In this document: positions 54,173-64,000 of the stretch, piece after piece | Layout of the letters: each line of letters begins with the position of its first letter | Numbering within the stretch: position 1 is the first letter of the stretch | Assembly (NCBI GenBank): GCA_934045075.1 | Contig: OW203724.1 | Span: forward strand, 17,971,143-18,035,142 | Origin: Yponomeuta sedellus | Taxonomy: Eukaryota > Arthropoda > Insecta > Lepidoptera > Yponomeutidae | DNA: 64,000 nt | Direction: 5' to 3' | Made by a program: the position numbers and the translations under genes | Notes under the pieces: model-generated | The model's database searches: none | The model's input: the letters and a program-made list of their open reading frames with translations, nothing else | What the model was told of the DNA's origin: nothing

Positions 54173-55430
54173 ATGGAAGGAAATCAAAGTGCTAGTGATA
54201 GTGACAGCCCTATAATAGATGATAATATTATACGGATACAGTTGAAAAAGCCCAATCAACGCAAGTGGGAGCTCCGAACTAGAAACTTTTCGTCAAATAT
54301 CAGGTTTCCCACAATACAGCTGTTCGACTGTGACGGCAACCTTCTTGTTGAGACCAATGACGAAAATATATCGATAAAAAGCTCAGACTACGACGACAAC
54401 GCATTAAAAAGCACTCAATCCTTGAGAGAAAAAGATTTCAGACATGCCATCAATAAGAACGCGTTGAAGAAACACAATACAATATCCGGAGGTAAAATAT
54501 TCACGAGAATTTTCAGAAAGCCTTTAGCCGACGATAATAATGCTAACAAAAGTCAAGAGAGATTTATCATTAAGGATAGCTATTACGTGGCAAACATTCC
54601 TAATAGTCTTACGAAAGCCAATAACGATTGTTATTTAAAAGTACATAGCGTAGAAACTAGTCCATCCTGTTCAGATCTGACTAGTGAACTAAGTAGTCTG
54701 AAAAGTTCCGATAATGATTCAAGTGACGTCAATAACAACTCTAATGAGATGCAAGAAGAGACGCCTGTAAATTACAATAATGATGACATACGCGTCAGTA
54801 TTTCAAGTTCATCATCCATGACATCTGTAAATGATAACGAGGATATGAAACACAGCGAGGACAACTTTGAATTCTCTGCCAAATCACTACAAAAATCAAA
54901 GTCGTTCGCTGAAAAGCAGACTAAACACACAAACGATTGTTTACAAAGATCAAAATCGGGTGTTGCATATAAACAGCCATGTAATAAAATTTCTTTCCTC
55001 AATACATATTTAAAGAGCTTACCAAAACGGACAGATCCTAACCTGGATTGGCTTTTGCACAGACGAGAAACAATAGCTGCGCCTCGATCAGCCCTCATGA
55101 ATACGAGTAGTCGGGATTCAAAGAAAACCGATAGGAAAAAGCCGGGTCGACTTTGTTTGGATAACTTCACTGACGATTTTAGTAACGTATCGACTGATGT
55201 CGCAGCAGACTGCGAATTGAAAAAACGACTGAAAATATACCGACGAGGTATTTCCGAAATAGAAGCTTATAAAATGCCCACAGCGGCTAAGAGAAGTTGC
55301 TCCATGACTGAGACTTGGATGGGACAGTATTCCTCCTCGGAAAGCCTCGACGAAGCGGATCTGGTACTCAACCGCTTGAGACGACGGATACTCCGAAACA
55401 AGATCAGGGAGCGAAATGGAGGTTATAAAG
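54173..55430 (+). CDS. First coding exon of an unrecognised host gene
   Basis: An ATG in context atATGGaa opens 419 codons plus one base, ending at a strong splice donor AAAG|GTACGT (exon end 55430, phase 1). If unspliced, a stop follows three codons on. The protein is acidic and rich in Ser, Asp and Asn, without signal peptide or membrane segment. It has basophilic-kinase-like motifs (QKSKSF, QRSKSG, KRSCSM), a conserved-looking block SFLNTYLKSLPKRTDPNLDW, a second block LKIYRRGISEIEAYKMPTAA, and a basic end NRLRRRILRNKIRERN. Codon use is ordinary and no repeat signature is present, in contrast to every other long frame here. I do not recognise the family. The 3' exons are expected beyond the window or in the intron-like stretch to 64 kb. 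Confidence 0.8.
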
Positions 55431-55436
55431 GTACGT
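55431..55436 (+). other. Splice donor of the 54-kb gene
   Basis: GTACGT directly after GGTTATAAAG. It fits the donor consensus and explains why the coding frame stops nine bases later. Confidence 0.7.
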
Positions 55437-55456
55437 AACCACGTATACTCTGTGCC

Positions 55457-55950
55457 TTTTTTTTTTTTTCACCCAGGAGAAACCCCAATTACGGGTACCA
55501 CCGGCTCGGGGGAGCAGGTGGTACCCGTAATTGGGGTATACCGTACCGTACCGTACCCGTAAGGGCGGTATACCGACTAAAACTCCTGGGGTGTTCCTCC
55601 GCACCGCAAAGGACGGGGCCACGGGGACGCTTACGCACACTCCGCGACCCCGTCTGCGGGCGCCCTTTCGGGCACTCCTTCGGCGGCGCCCCTGCCCCAT
55701 CGCATCGGACCGAACGACGGGGCGAGGGAACGCCGCATCTCTTCGTTGGAGCGCATAGTGGCCAAGTGCGAACCCCTTGGCCACCACAAGCCCCAACGCG
55801 CCGCCCCCTCCATCCCATTGTTGTGTGGTCCAATGGGGTTAGAGGAGGGCGGCGCACCTCCTCGTTGGGGCGCATGGGGGCCAATGTCCTGTTGGCCCCC
55901 ACACGCCCCAAACGCGAGGCCCGTCACGTCGCCCACCAGCACTTCTCCTT
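55457..55950 (-). mobile_element. GC-rich retroelement 3' fragment with poly(A)
   Basis: A 13-base T run (55457-55469) followed by cacccagg marks a reverse-strand poly(A) end. The sequence after it is strongly GC-rich. It contains a perfect hairpin (55482-55502 with 55517-55537) and two diverged copies of a 'tcgttgg(a/g)gcgcat.(g/t)gg(g)ggcca' segment (about 55742 and 55862), each with its own inverted echo (ggcc...ccaac). It has no functional ORF. Likely the 3' end of a GC-rich non-LTR element, family unsure. Confidence 0.55.
55482..55537. repeat. Perfect 21-bp-arm hairpin
   Basis: Left arm accccaattacgggtaccac(c) and its exact inverse flank a 14-nt GC-rich loop. Followed by a short gtacc tandem (taccgtaccgtaccgtaccc). 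Confidence 0.9.
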
Positions 55951-56126
55951 AAAATAAAATAGTGTAATCATGTGGGTACAGTGATATCGTTCCGATGTTA
56001 AAACCTAACTGCAAAGTAGGTAGTCGGGGCTGTAAGTAATGCAATTTGCTTAAGTCAGATGTCGCTGCCTGTACGTAATACAGATAATATTGTAAAGAGG
56101 TTCGAAATTTCACTGATGCCGTGAGT

Positions 56127-56200
56127 CGCCCATTGGCTCAATTGGTAGAGCGCTGGTACGGATAGCCAGAGGTTGCGGGTTCGAATCCCGGCATGGGTGA
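56127..56200 (+). tRNA. tRNA-like sequence, array unit 1 (probably SINE-type)
   Basis: CGCCCAT pairs with ATGGGTG (one G-U), D arm GCTC/GAGC, anticodon arm CTGGT/GCCAG around ACGGATA, T arm with GGTTCGAATCCC. The loop has C instead of the invariant U33 and the T stem has a G-G mismatch, so a functional tRNA is doubtful. Reading the loop literally gives GGA. Confidence 0.45.
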
Positions 56201-56434
56201 AATTTTTAGCCTCTAAATAGGTTTTTAAATTTGTTCCTTAGCACGGGTTAGTGCATTAAAAATAAAATAGTGTAATCATGTGGGTACAGTGATATCGTTC
56301 CGATGTTAAAACCTAACTGCAAAGTAGGTAGTCGGGGCTGTAAGTAATGCAATTTGCTTAAGTCAGATGTCGCTGCCTGTACGTAATACAGATAATATTG
56401 TAAAGAGGTTCGAAATTTCACTGATGCCGTGAGT

Positions 56435-56508
56435 CGCCCATTGGCTCAATTGGTAGAGCGCCTGTACGGATAGCCAGAGGTTGCGGGTTCGAATCCCGGC
56501 ATGGGTGA
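56435..56508 (+). tRNA. tRNA-like sequence, array unit 2
   Basis: As unit 1, but the anticodon stem reads CCTGT instead of CTGGT, which breaks pairing with GCCAG. Confidence 0.4.
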
Positions 56509-56742
56509 AATTTTTAGCCTCTAAATAGGTTTTTAAATTTGTTCCTTAGCACGGGTTAGTGCATTAAAAATAAAATAGTGTAATCATGTGGGTACAGTGA
56601 TATCGTTCCGATGTTAAAACCTAACTGCAAAGTAGGTAGTCGGGGCTGTAAGTAATGCAATTTGCTTAAGTCAGATGTCGCTGCCTGTACGTAATACAGA
56701 TAATATTGTAAAGAGGTTCGAAATTTCACTGATGCCGTGAGT

Positions 56743-56816
56743 CGCCCATTGGCTCAATTGGTAGAGCGCTGGTACGGATAGCCAGAGGTTGCGGGTTCGA
56801 ATCCTGGCATGGGTGA
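56743..56816 (+). tRNA. tRNA-like sequence, array unit 3
   Basis: As unit 1 with a C-to-T change in the T stem (tcgaatcctgg). Confidence 0.42.
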
Positions 56817-57050
56817 AATTTTTAGCCTCTAAATAGGTTTTTAAATTTGTTCCTTAGCACGGGTTAGTGCATTAAAAATAAAATAGTGTAATCATGTGGG
56901 TACAGTGATATCGTTCCGATGTTAAAACCTAACTGCAAAGTAGGTAGTCGGGGCTGTAAGTAATGCAATTTGCTTAAGTCAGATGTCGCTGCCTGTACGT
57001 AATACAGATAATATTGTAAAGAGGTTCGAAATTTCACTGATGCCGTGAGT

Positions 57051-57124
57051 CGCCCATTGGCTCAATTGGTAGAGCGCTGGTACGGATAGCCAGAGGTTGC
57101 GGGTTCGAATCCCGGCATGGGTGA
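57051..57124 (+). tRNA. tRNA-like sequence, array unit 4
   Basis: Same sequence as unit 1. Confidence 0.45.
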
Positions 57125-57358
57125 AATTTTTAGCCTCTAAATAGGTTTTTAAATTTGTTCCTTAGCACGGGTTAGTGCATTAAAAATAAAATAGTGGAAT
57201 CATGTGGGTACAGTGATATCGTTCCGATGTTAAAACCTAACTGCAAAGTAGGTAGTCGGGGCTGTAAGTAATGCAATTTGCTTAAGTCAGATGTCGCTGC
57301 CTGTACGTAATACAGATAATATTGTAAAGAGGTTCGAAATTTCACTGATGCCGTGAGT

Positions 57359-57432
57359 CGCCCATTGGCTCAATTGGTAGAGCGCTGGTACGGATAGCCA
57401 GAGGTTGCGGGTTCGAATCCCGGCATGGGTGA
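57359..57432 (+). tRNA. tRNA-like sequence, array unit 5
   Basis: Same sequence as unit 1; upstream flank has tagtggaatc for tagtgtaatc. Confidence 0.45.
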
Positions 57433-57666
57433 AATTTTTAGCCTCTAAATAGGTTTTTAAATTTGTTCCTTAGCACGGGTTAGTGCATTAAAAATAAAAT
57501 AGTGTAATCATGTGGGTACAGTGATATCGTTCCGATGTTAAAACCTAACTGCAAAGTAGGTAGTCGGGGCTGTAAGTAATGCAATTTGCTTAAGTCAGAT
57601 GTCGCTGCCTGTACGTAATACAGATAATATTGTAAAGAGGTTCGAAATTTCACTGATGCCGTGAGT

Positions 57667-57740
57667 CGCCCATTGGCTCAATTGGTAGAGCGCTGGTACG
57701 GATAGCCAGAGGTTGCGGGTTCGAATCCCGGCATGGGTGA
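57667..57740 (+). tRNA. tRNA-like sequence, array unit 6
   Basis: Same sequence as unit 1. Confidence 0.45.
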
Positions 57741-57974
57741 AATTTTTAGCCTCTAAATAGGTTTTTAAATTTGTTCCTTAGCACGGGTTAGTGCATTAAA
57801 AATAAAATAGTGTAATCATGTGGGTACAGTGATATCGTTCCAATGTTAAAACCTAACTGCAAAGTAGGTAGTCGGGGCTGTAAGTAATGCAATTTGCTTA
57901 AGTCAGATGTCGCTGCCTGTACGTAATACAGATAATATTGTAAAGAGGTTCGAAATTTCACTGATGCCGTGAGT

Positions 57975-58048
57975 CGCCCATTGGCTCAATTGGTAGAGCG
58001 CTGGTACGGATAGCCAGAGGTTGCGGGTTCGAATCCCGGCATGGGTGA
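57975..58048 (+). tRNA. tRNA-like sequence, array unit 7
   Basis: Same sequence as unit 1; upstream flank has ttccaatgtt for ttccgatgtt. The unit is cut off shortly after it. Confidence 0.45.
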
Positions 58049-58076
58049 AATTTTTAGCCTCTAAATAGGTTTTTAA

Positions 58077-58441
58077 GTCCACCTGGTAACAATAATTAAT
58101 TTAAGAAACATGATTGGTGCCAGTACAAGGAAAAACACCTTTCAAACAAGAAAAAGAACATTTAAAAATATAGAGCTACAGCCTGTGTATTTGTTAAGTG
58201 TCCTTTGCTTTGATCATAATTGTAAGTCACTTTTATCAATTACAATTAACAAGCACAAGCACAAACAGAATTTACGTCTTATTCCAAATAAATTCGCAAT
58301 AAATGACTACACAATGTAAGCGGTGCATAACCATTCCGCTAGCGAGGCTAAAAGTGAGGCAACCGAAAATAATTCAAATTTCTCGAAATTTGGAAATACT
58401 CGAACGTAAGCAAAGATTACCTACTGGCAATATGCAATACT
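58077..58441. other. No recognised feature
   Basis: A 69-codon frame (58110-58319) has no support. Confidence 0.4.
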
Positions 58442-58787
58442 GCTCGTAGCCCCGGCTGCTTGAGTGATCTTAAACGATCACGAAGGTTAAGCAACACAGG
58501 GCGCGTTCAGTGCATGGATGGGTAAACCGTCTGTGACTAAGGCCAGTGGCATTTTCCCGAGCGGTTCCGTGCTTTACAAGGCACGTTAAGCAGTTGGTGG
58601 CGGCTGCTGTCGATAGATGGCGGTCGTTAAGCCAAGTCAGAGGCCTTAGGGCGGCTTATTGAAAACTTCTGACAGTAAGACCAGCCACTAGTATTGCAAG
58701 CCTCCACCAATCCGGACGTCTGGCCTATACCTTCCTCAGTGAAGAGACCCGTGCCCCTCGGTGGGGACACAATGGGTTGATGATGAA
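58442..58787 (+). mobile_element. 5S-headed SINE, tail type B
   Basis: The best 5S match of the window: cgatcacgaaggttaagcaa then cacagggcgcgttcagtgca and tggatgggt(aa)accgtc. Box A is at 58486-58496 and box C, with a 2-base insertion, at 58517-58529. Full body and end cggtggggacacaatgggtt then gatgatga. Confidence 0.88.
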
Positions 58788-58857
58788 TATGCAATAAAAG
58801 TTTTATTATTGTGTAGTGAAAAAAAGTATTTTTTTTATGTATCACAGCCGGATTGAT

Positions 58858-59010
58858 ATGGGCCACGTATCATAAAACTAAAATTCTTAGTTTATTACGA
58901 CAATTCTATGTACATTCTGTAGCCAGTTAGTACAATTAGTTTTCCTGCTGGTTAATCGGCTATGCGACGTAAGTACATTGAGTTGTCATTTGTCTTAGTA
59001 ACCCTTGAGA
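58858..59010. repeat. Dispersed repeat 'gggcc-tATCATAAAAC', copy 2
   Basis: Ordered blocks shared with 35117-35265 (cataaaact, ttattacgacaattc, tgtacattctgtagcca, atcggctatgcgac). Confidence 0.55.
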
Positions 59011-61812
59011 TGGAGCTCTGATCACGTCCCTTATTTTACCATTGGGTGGATTCATTAACCATATTTTACTATTATAAGGTTATGAATAATGAACTGTGTA
59101 CATTTTCTCCTAAGCCAATAAATTAAAGTCAACCAAAAACCCACAATAAGTAGCCTAGTTATTAAAGTGTCGTTTTGATAAGTTGTCTTTATCTTGTCGT
59201 CGATCACCCAGAAGCAGAAGAAGCAGAGCAGTCTTTCAAAACCTCGCCAGGTGCATTAATTCTACGGATATGAAAAATATATTTAATTATGCTATAAATA
59301 AAAAGGAAGGAATTTATATTTACAATATACAAAATAATTGTAATAGGTAATTTTCTTTGTACTTTGATGCCCCTTAAACAATTTGAGAAATTCTCAGCTC
59401 ACGTAGTAAAGAGGTACTTTGTTACTATATGAATTCGAAGTATAATTATGGTAGAGCACATCAATATTTAAATCGTGCCATCTAATCAGTGGGAACTGGG
59501 TTGGAAGAGTTGGCCAAGAATAAGGAGGAGTGTAAATCTAAAGAGGAGGCCATTACCCAGCAGTGTGACACAGTCATTGCTAATTTATAAAATAACTAAT
59601 CAGTTACATTTAAGGCGACATCGCTAAATATACATAGAGGTATGCAATAATTTGCAGTTTATCCGGATTATTCCGTCGCTGCGGAGGCGAACAAGACGCG
59701 CGCATGTTAATTACATAATCGCAAAACAGATAAATTTAATATAATAAAGCAGACTTTGACAAGCATGGTACATATCCTACCATAACCACATCGCGATGTA
59801 GAGTGACAATAGCGCCATCTAGTGGACAAAATGTAAACTAAACTACAGTTTTCACACGCATTCACAATTCTCGCGCCGGTAAAAATGTTTAGTTAGTAAG
59901 CCTAGCAAGTGAGTATGAAAGTACCTACAGCGTAAATCAATCAAACAACCCCTAGGTCAAGTGAAATATATCCCGTACGGGCTAAAGTGGCCACTTTTTC
60001 AAAGACCCACCCGAAACATTACGTGTGGTATTTTACGTTAATATTCAAAAAGGTGACGGTCGTAGCGCACAAGTAAATGGGCCGTGAAAGATAAACGTCG
60101 CGGCGAAATTGCCTTTATTGTCTGAGACATAAGGGCGGAGGAAACCTGTTCGAAGGGTGAACTTATGTTAATGTTATAGTGCTCGGGGTTATGATGATTT
60201 ATAGCGGGTGCTTACCGCAACAGTGGCTGTCTCTGCTCTGTCTATTACTCGGAGCTCTTCCTTTTATTTGAATTTTTCTTTTTTTTAAGTCGATGTATCT
60301 AAAGAGGTTGGTCAGTAACGTGACAAGTGGTAAACTTTAGCACCTACACGGCACTCCAGGATACGGCAATTTGTTAAGATGTATATGAATAAAAATCTAG
60401 ATATAGATCGTAGACCTAATTTTCTATGTAAGCCACACTTAACCATTAAAATAGAAAACCTCGTCATATTGTAGAAAATTACTGGAATTAAATTCTTTTA
60501 CCGGCAACAATAACTTTAGACGTCATTTTTCAATATCGATTTCTCTCAAACTATTCGACTGTTGTTCAAGCGTGACAATTATTGTTAAAGTTTCTTATAG
60601 GCGCAAAACAAAAGTGGTACCGTGGTAAGTGGTAAGAATTATATAAAGTGTTGATCGTGATTGAAATTTCTTTATTTTAAATTCAATACCGACATTGTTG
60701 TGAACATAACTGATTGGTATCATGAATAGTTAATGATTAATCTTTATTAAAAGAATTCCCACGGGTTCTTGTAACATTTAAATTCTTAATATGATCATTG
60801 ATGAACGATTACTTAAATTATAGAGAATTTCTTAATTCTTTTGTTTATCGTTTCAATTTAATGTAAATATATTTTACAGGTACCATTGAGAAAATTTTCG
60901 CTTTACCTATATAATTTTCTATAAATAATTAGTCTGATAATGATAACAAATAATGTGGGAAATTCAAATTGCTATTACTGTACAAAGTGCTGCCATATAA
61001 AATGAAAATGTAGCACTTTTAAATCCGGGATTCCATTTCCATGGTCACACAGAATTTTAAATAGGTATACGAAAACTTCTAATATTGTAACCTACGAAAG
61101 TCAACTAAGAAGATATTTATACTTCATTTTACTCCATATTACAGAGTAAATACCCAGAATTGTTATACAACAATCTAGTTTTATTCAGCTCAATGCTGTT
61201 TTCATGATTAACTGACCAACTCTATCAGTCGCGGAACGTATTTAAGAACAATAGAAATACTATACAAAATATTTTTTTGGCGCCATCTATGTTCAGACTT
61301 AGTAACTTACGACAAAGCAAGCGCACACTGCCACTGAACGATGCTATTATCGTCACTAACTCTGCTTGCCTTCGTGCAAAGTTACTACCTTGTTTGGAAT
61401 ACTTTGGATAGATAGCGCAGCGTTGTCTTTACCTACGCCACACTTTAAATCTAAAGTGTTCTAAACAAAGTAGGTACAAAATATGTACCTACATATTTAT
61501 GCTTATAAATATAGGTATTTCAGTAGCCAAATTACTATTTTGGTAATAATCACCCGCTGGGTTTCCGCTGGATTGTGAAATTTAAAAATATTTATCCCCG
61601 GGATTTCTTAAAAAAAATACGAACGAGACAAAACGTTAGGTACTAAGCATTTACAAACAAAAATTCTTAATTAAGAAGAAATTATCACCGGCCGTAAAAG
61701 TAGGTATAAAAGATTTTGAGCAACACACAAATGAAAATGACTTTGTTTCATTAGTCTCCACAGCAAGTATGTCCTCATTTGTTAATACTTTTGTGTTACG
61801 TACATCATGTTT
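59011..61812. other. Presumed intron sequence, nothing recognised
   Basis: AT-rich, no ORF above noise, no acceptor plus exon pattern I can defend. gcgccatctagtggac (59810) is a common short repeat remnant. Confidence 0.4.
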
Positions 61813-62055
61813 AATCTTTTCGTTCTCCTCAGGCTATACTAGTCCACTGCTGGACATAGCCCTCCCCTAAACAGCGCCACGTTGTGCTATCATAGGGGGT
61901 AATGCCCATAATCCCCACGCTGGGCATGCGGGTTGGGGATCGCTGGGTGCTGGGGGTGCTGCCCACCCCCCGGTCTGTGTCCTATAGTCGCCTTTTACGA
62001 CACCCGCGGGATGAATTGGGTTGGTGCTATTCTCTAGGCCGACACCACACAGCAT
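61813..62055 (-). mobile_element. RTE-tailed SINE, copy 2
   Basis: Reverse complement of 40818-41050: tagtccactgctggacatag, cccataatccccacgctggg, catgcgggttggggatcgc, ggttggtgctattctctagg, ccgacaccac. Its other half includes gtcgccttttacgacacccg. Confidence 0.75.
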
Positions 62056-64000
62056 AATCTTTTATACGTACTTAATTAACATTTTACGTTGGTTCTACTT
62101 ATGCCCTTATTTGAGTATTTTTACCGTATAAACACTCCCAAAGGTTCTTAACAACAACGGGTCCTTTGATAAATTTATAATTATACGTCTCCACGACAGC
62201 ATTAAAAACGTAAAAGTGTAACTAAATATCAGCTCTGCCTTTGCTTTCGCTGCCATAAATCTAAGTAATAGCTTTTCTTCCCCTTCTGCAAAAAACGGGA
62301 GAAAATCGAGGCCTGCGTTAAAAATCCCACCCCTGGCTGAAGGCCAATGCTTTACGCGATGAGCGGCAGAGAACTACTATCCAAAGATTTTGTCATTTTT
62401 CAGACTTTTCACACGAATTTGAAAAAATATATCCACAGTTAAGAGGCTTAATTTCTTTACTTTCTCCCAAGCATAATTCTCATTCGGGAGCATTTTACGG
62501 CATGACATTTAATCGGTGAGTAAAACCGTAATCCTCTGTTACAAAACAAGCGAGCCTAAAATCATCGGGACAAAGGAGACAGACGGTGAAAATTAAATTT
62601 CAAAAACCATCGAGCTTAATCCGGGTTCAGCCTTCCGCCACGCGCCGCTCAAGTAGGTACTGCGCTAGAATTTCATACGGTCAAGGTCGCCGTACGCCGC
62701 ATAACTCACGAACTACAAGTTGAAGCGCTCCGCTGCGAGCCAAATAAATGCAGCTAGACTTAGTTGGAATATCCAGAAAAAATCCTACGATTTAGTTGAC
62801 AATAATGGGGATAAAGTGATTTTTCTTCCCTTTAGCGTGGCTTTAAAAACAGTTCAGAAACGCATGGCCGGTACATGCGCACTCTCGACTTCGCGAGTCA
62901 ATATCCCCTCTGCCCGCTCGCCGACGTCGCGCCGCTCCTTTCCTATCGGTGTAACCATAAATGTAGTCATTTTCCTCAAACGGCAATTTAATTTAGTTAA
63001 CATGACACTCAGCGTCACTATTGATGTCATCGTTTTTTCTTTAAGTCATGGGGCCTTTGTTGTCTACAGTACCTATCCTACAAAATACTTAATTTATGAA
63101 TAACGTCAATTTCAGTTTGCGTGTTACAACAAATTTGGTCCAATGAGTTATTTTTAAACAATAATTTTGAAAAATTCCACAGATTTCATAATTTTATGTA
63201 ATTTACTCTTTCCGCGCAACGTCGCCTACAAACTCCTCCTGTGAATCACTATTTATAAACTTCTGACTGACCTTCATATAAAACATCCATTATTTTTGAC
63301 ACATCTAGTTTTAAACATTATCTGTCATACAGTGTGAAATACAGGTCAAAAAAAATTAAATCAGGTCAAAAAACACCTCCGAACAATTTAACGAAAAATT
63401 GTTTGCACTTTCCTTTGCTATAAGACCAATTGAAGGCATTTCTTTCTAAAAACATCGTGTCACGGAATGGACTGTTTAAGCAAGAAAACTAATAAACGGG
63501 TAAAACGAAGTACCTATAATAAGGAAATACACGAGGAAATGGGCAATGAGATGGCGACAGCAAGAATACTACAAGCACTCTTCTTGAGCAAGAAAAGTCA
63601 ATAAAATGAAAAATATACAAATTATAAATAAACCAAGGAGTCTTCCACATACCGCATAGGGTATTTTTTAGCAAAAAAAATAGACACATCGTCACAAAAC
63701 GTTCCAAGTCTAACTTATGCCATTGTACCATCGAGCGGTGAATTAATTCCAAGTTTGGCCGCCAGAGCGCCGAGGATCCCCGACCAGCTGGCTGGTTGTT
63801 TGACAGTACCGAGCTCGGCACCGCTAGGCTCGACCGGCTTCCGAGTCCACGCTACACGTGGATTAACCCAACAAACATGCAACTTGGAACTAAAGTTTAA
63901 AGTGACAAATACCCGGACCGCAGTGCCTTTTATGTTCAAAGTTTTCGTGTCGTATCAATACAAGTTTTGGTTTTCGTTTGTGCTTTCGCCCCGAACCAGT
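62056..64000. other. Nothing recognised
   Basis: Two GC-richer islands (62620-62960 and 63730-63880) carry short frames without domains or splice structure. They could be regulatory or exonic, but nothing in the sequence shows it. Confidence 0.35.

Larger units (their letters stand above)
55951..58076 (+). repeat. Tandem array: seven 308-bp units each with a tRNA-like sequence
   Basis: The start of the tRNA-like part recurs at 56127, 56435, 56743, 57051, 57359, 57667 and 57975, exactly 308 bp apart. Units run from attaaaaataaaatagtgt to gcacgggttagtgc and differ by only a few substitutions. The first starts at the end of the GC-rich fragment and the last breaks off at aggttttta (58076). The array sits in the presumed first intron of the 54-kb gene. 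Related older units are at 13450-13955 and 49605-49805. Confidence 0.95.

Noticed and set aside
56127..58048. Seven functional tRNA-Ser genes
   Set aside because: C33 instead of U33, T-stem mismatch, no long variable arm expected of tRNA-Ser, and repetition as part of a 308-bp repeat argue for a pol III-type repeat.
62681..62689. TCAAGGTCG as an FTZ-F1/ERR site
   Set aside because: A single 9-bp match is expected by chance in 64 kb.
62720..63103. 127-residue frame as a gene
   Set aside because: No recognised domain, no splice signals, composition changes midway; could be a GC island open by chance.

Overview
The window looks like a stretch of a moth or butterfly (Lepidoptera) nuclear genome: AT-rich, gene-poor and packed with mobile elements. 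The case for Lepidoptera is the repeat complement: many RTE-type 3' ends with the short 'ccactgctggacat' tail, tRNA-headed SINEs with a 'gtgggcacgcgtg' body, (ATAC)n microsatellites tied to one dispersed element, and a Kabuki/CsRn1-like LTR element. This is recognition from known families, not a database result.

Layout. 0-13 kb: a 5'-truncated LINE (reverse strand), 5S-rRNA-headed SINEs, tRNA-headed SINEs, RTE 3' ends and PIF/Harbinger-like MITEs, one sitting inside a SINE. 13.2-16.0 kb: a 5'-truncated, RNase H-bearing non-LTR element on the reverse strand, bounded by a 15-bp target duplication. 17.3-18.1 kb: a cluster of alternating inverted SINE pieces around (AT)n centres. 18.2-22.7 kb: a complete Ty3/gypsy element with two identical 218-bp LTRs and open gag and pol. 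22.9-24.0 kb: a non-autonomous DNA transposon. 26.9-33.4 kb: a nearly complete but inactive LINE with a 620-bp insertion in ORF1. 35.7-38.1 kb: a 2.4-kb DNA element with CACTG ends that split a 5S SINE. 38-52 kb: mixed SINE and MITE fragments plus a second long (ATAC)n tract.

The only convincing host gene begins near 53.65 kb (TATA-like box and initiator). Its coding exon runs from 54173 to a splice donor at 55431 and encodes about 419 residues of an acidic, serine-rich protein I do not recognise. The presumed first intron starts with a GC-rich retroelement fragment and then seven near-identical 308-bp tandem units, each carrying a tRNA-like sequence. No further exon was recognised up to 64 kb.

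How the parts relate. Several elements appear to be parasites of one another. The tRNA SINEs at 45.4 and 51.1 kb end in the same 3' tail and TAAC repeats as the 26.9-33.4 kb LINE, so that LINE family probably copied them. Another SINE family ends in the RTE tail. The 5S-headed SINEs form two subfamilies with different 3' ends. Nested insertions with readable target duplications give a relative order of events at several loci.
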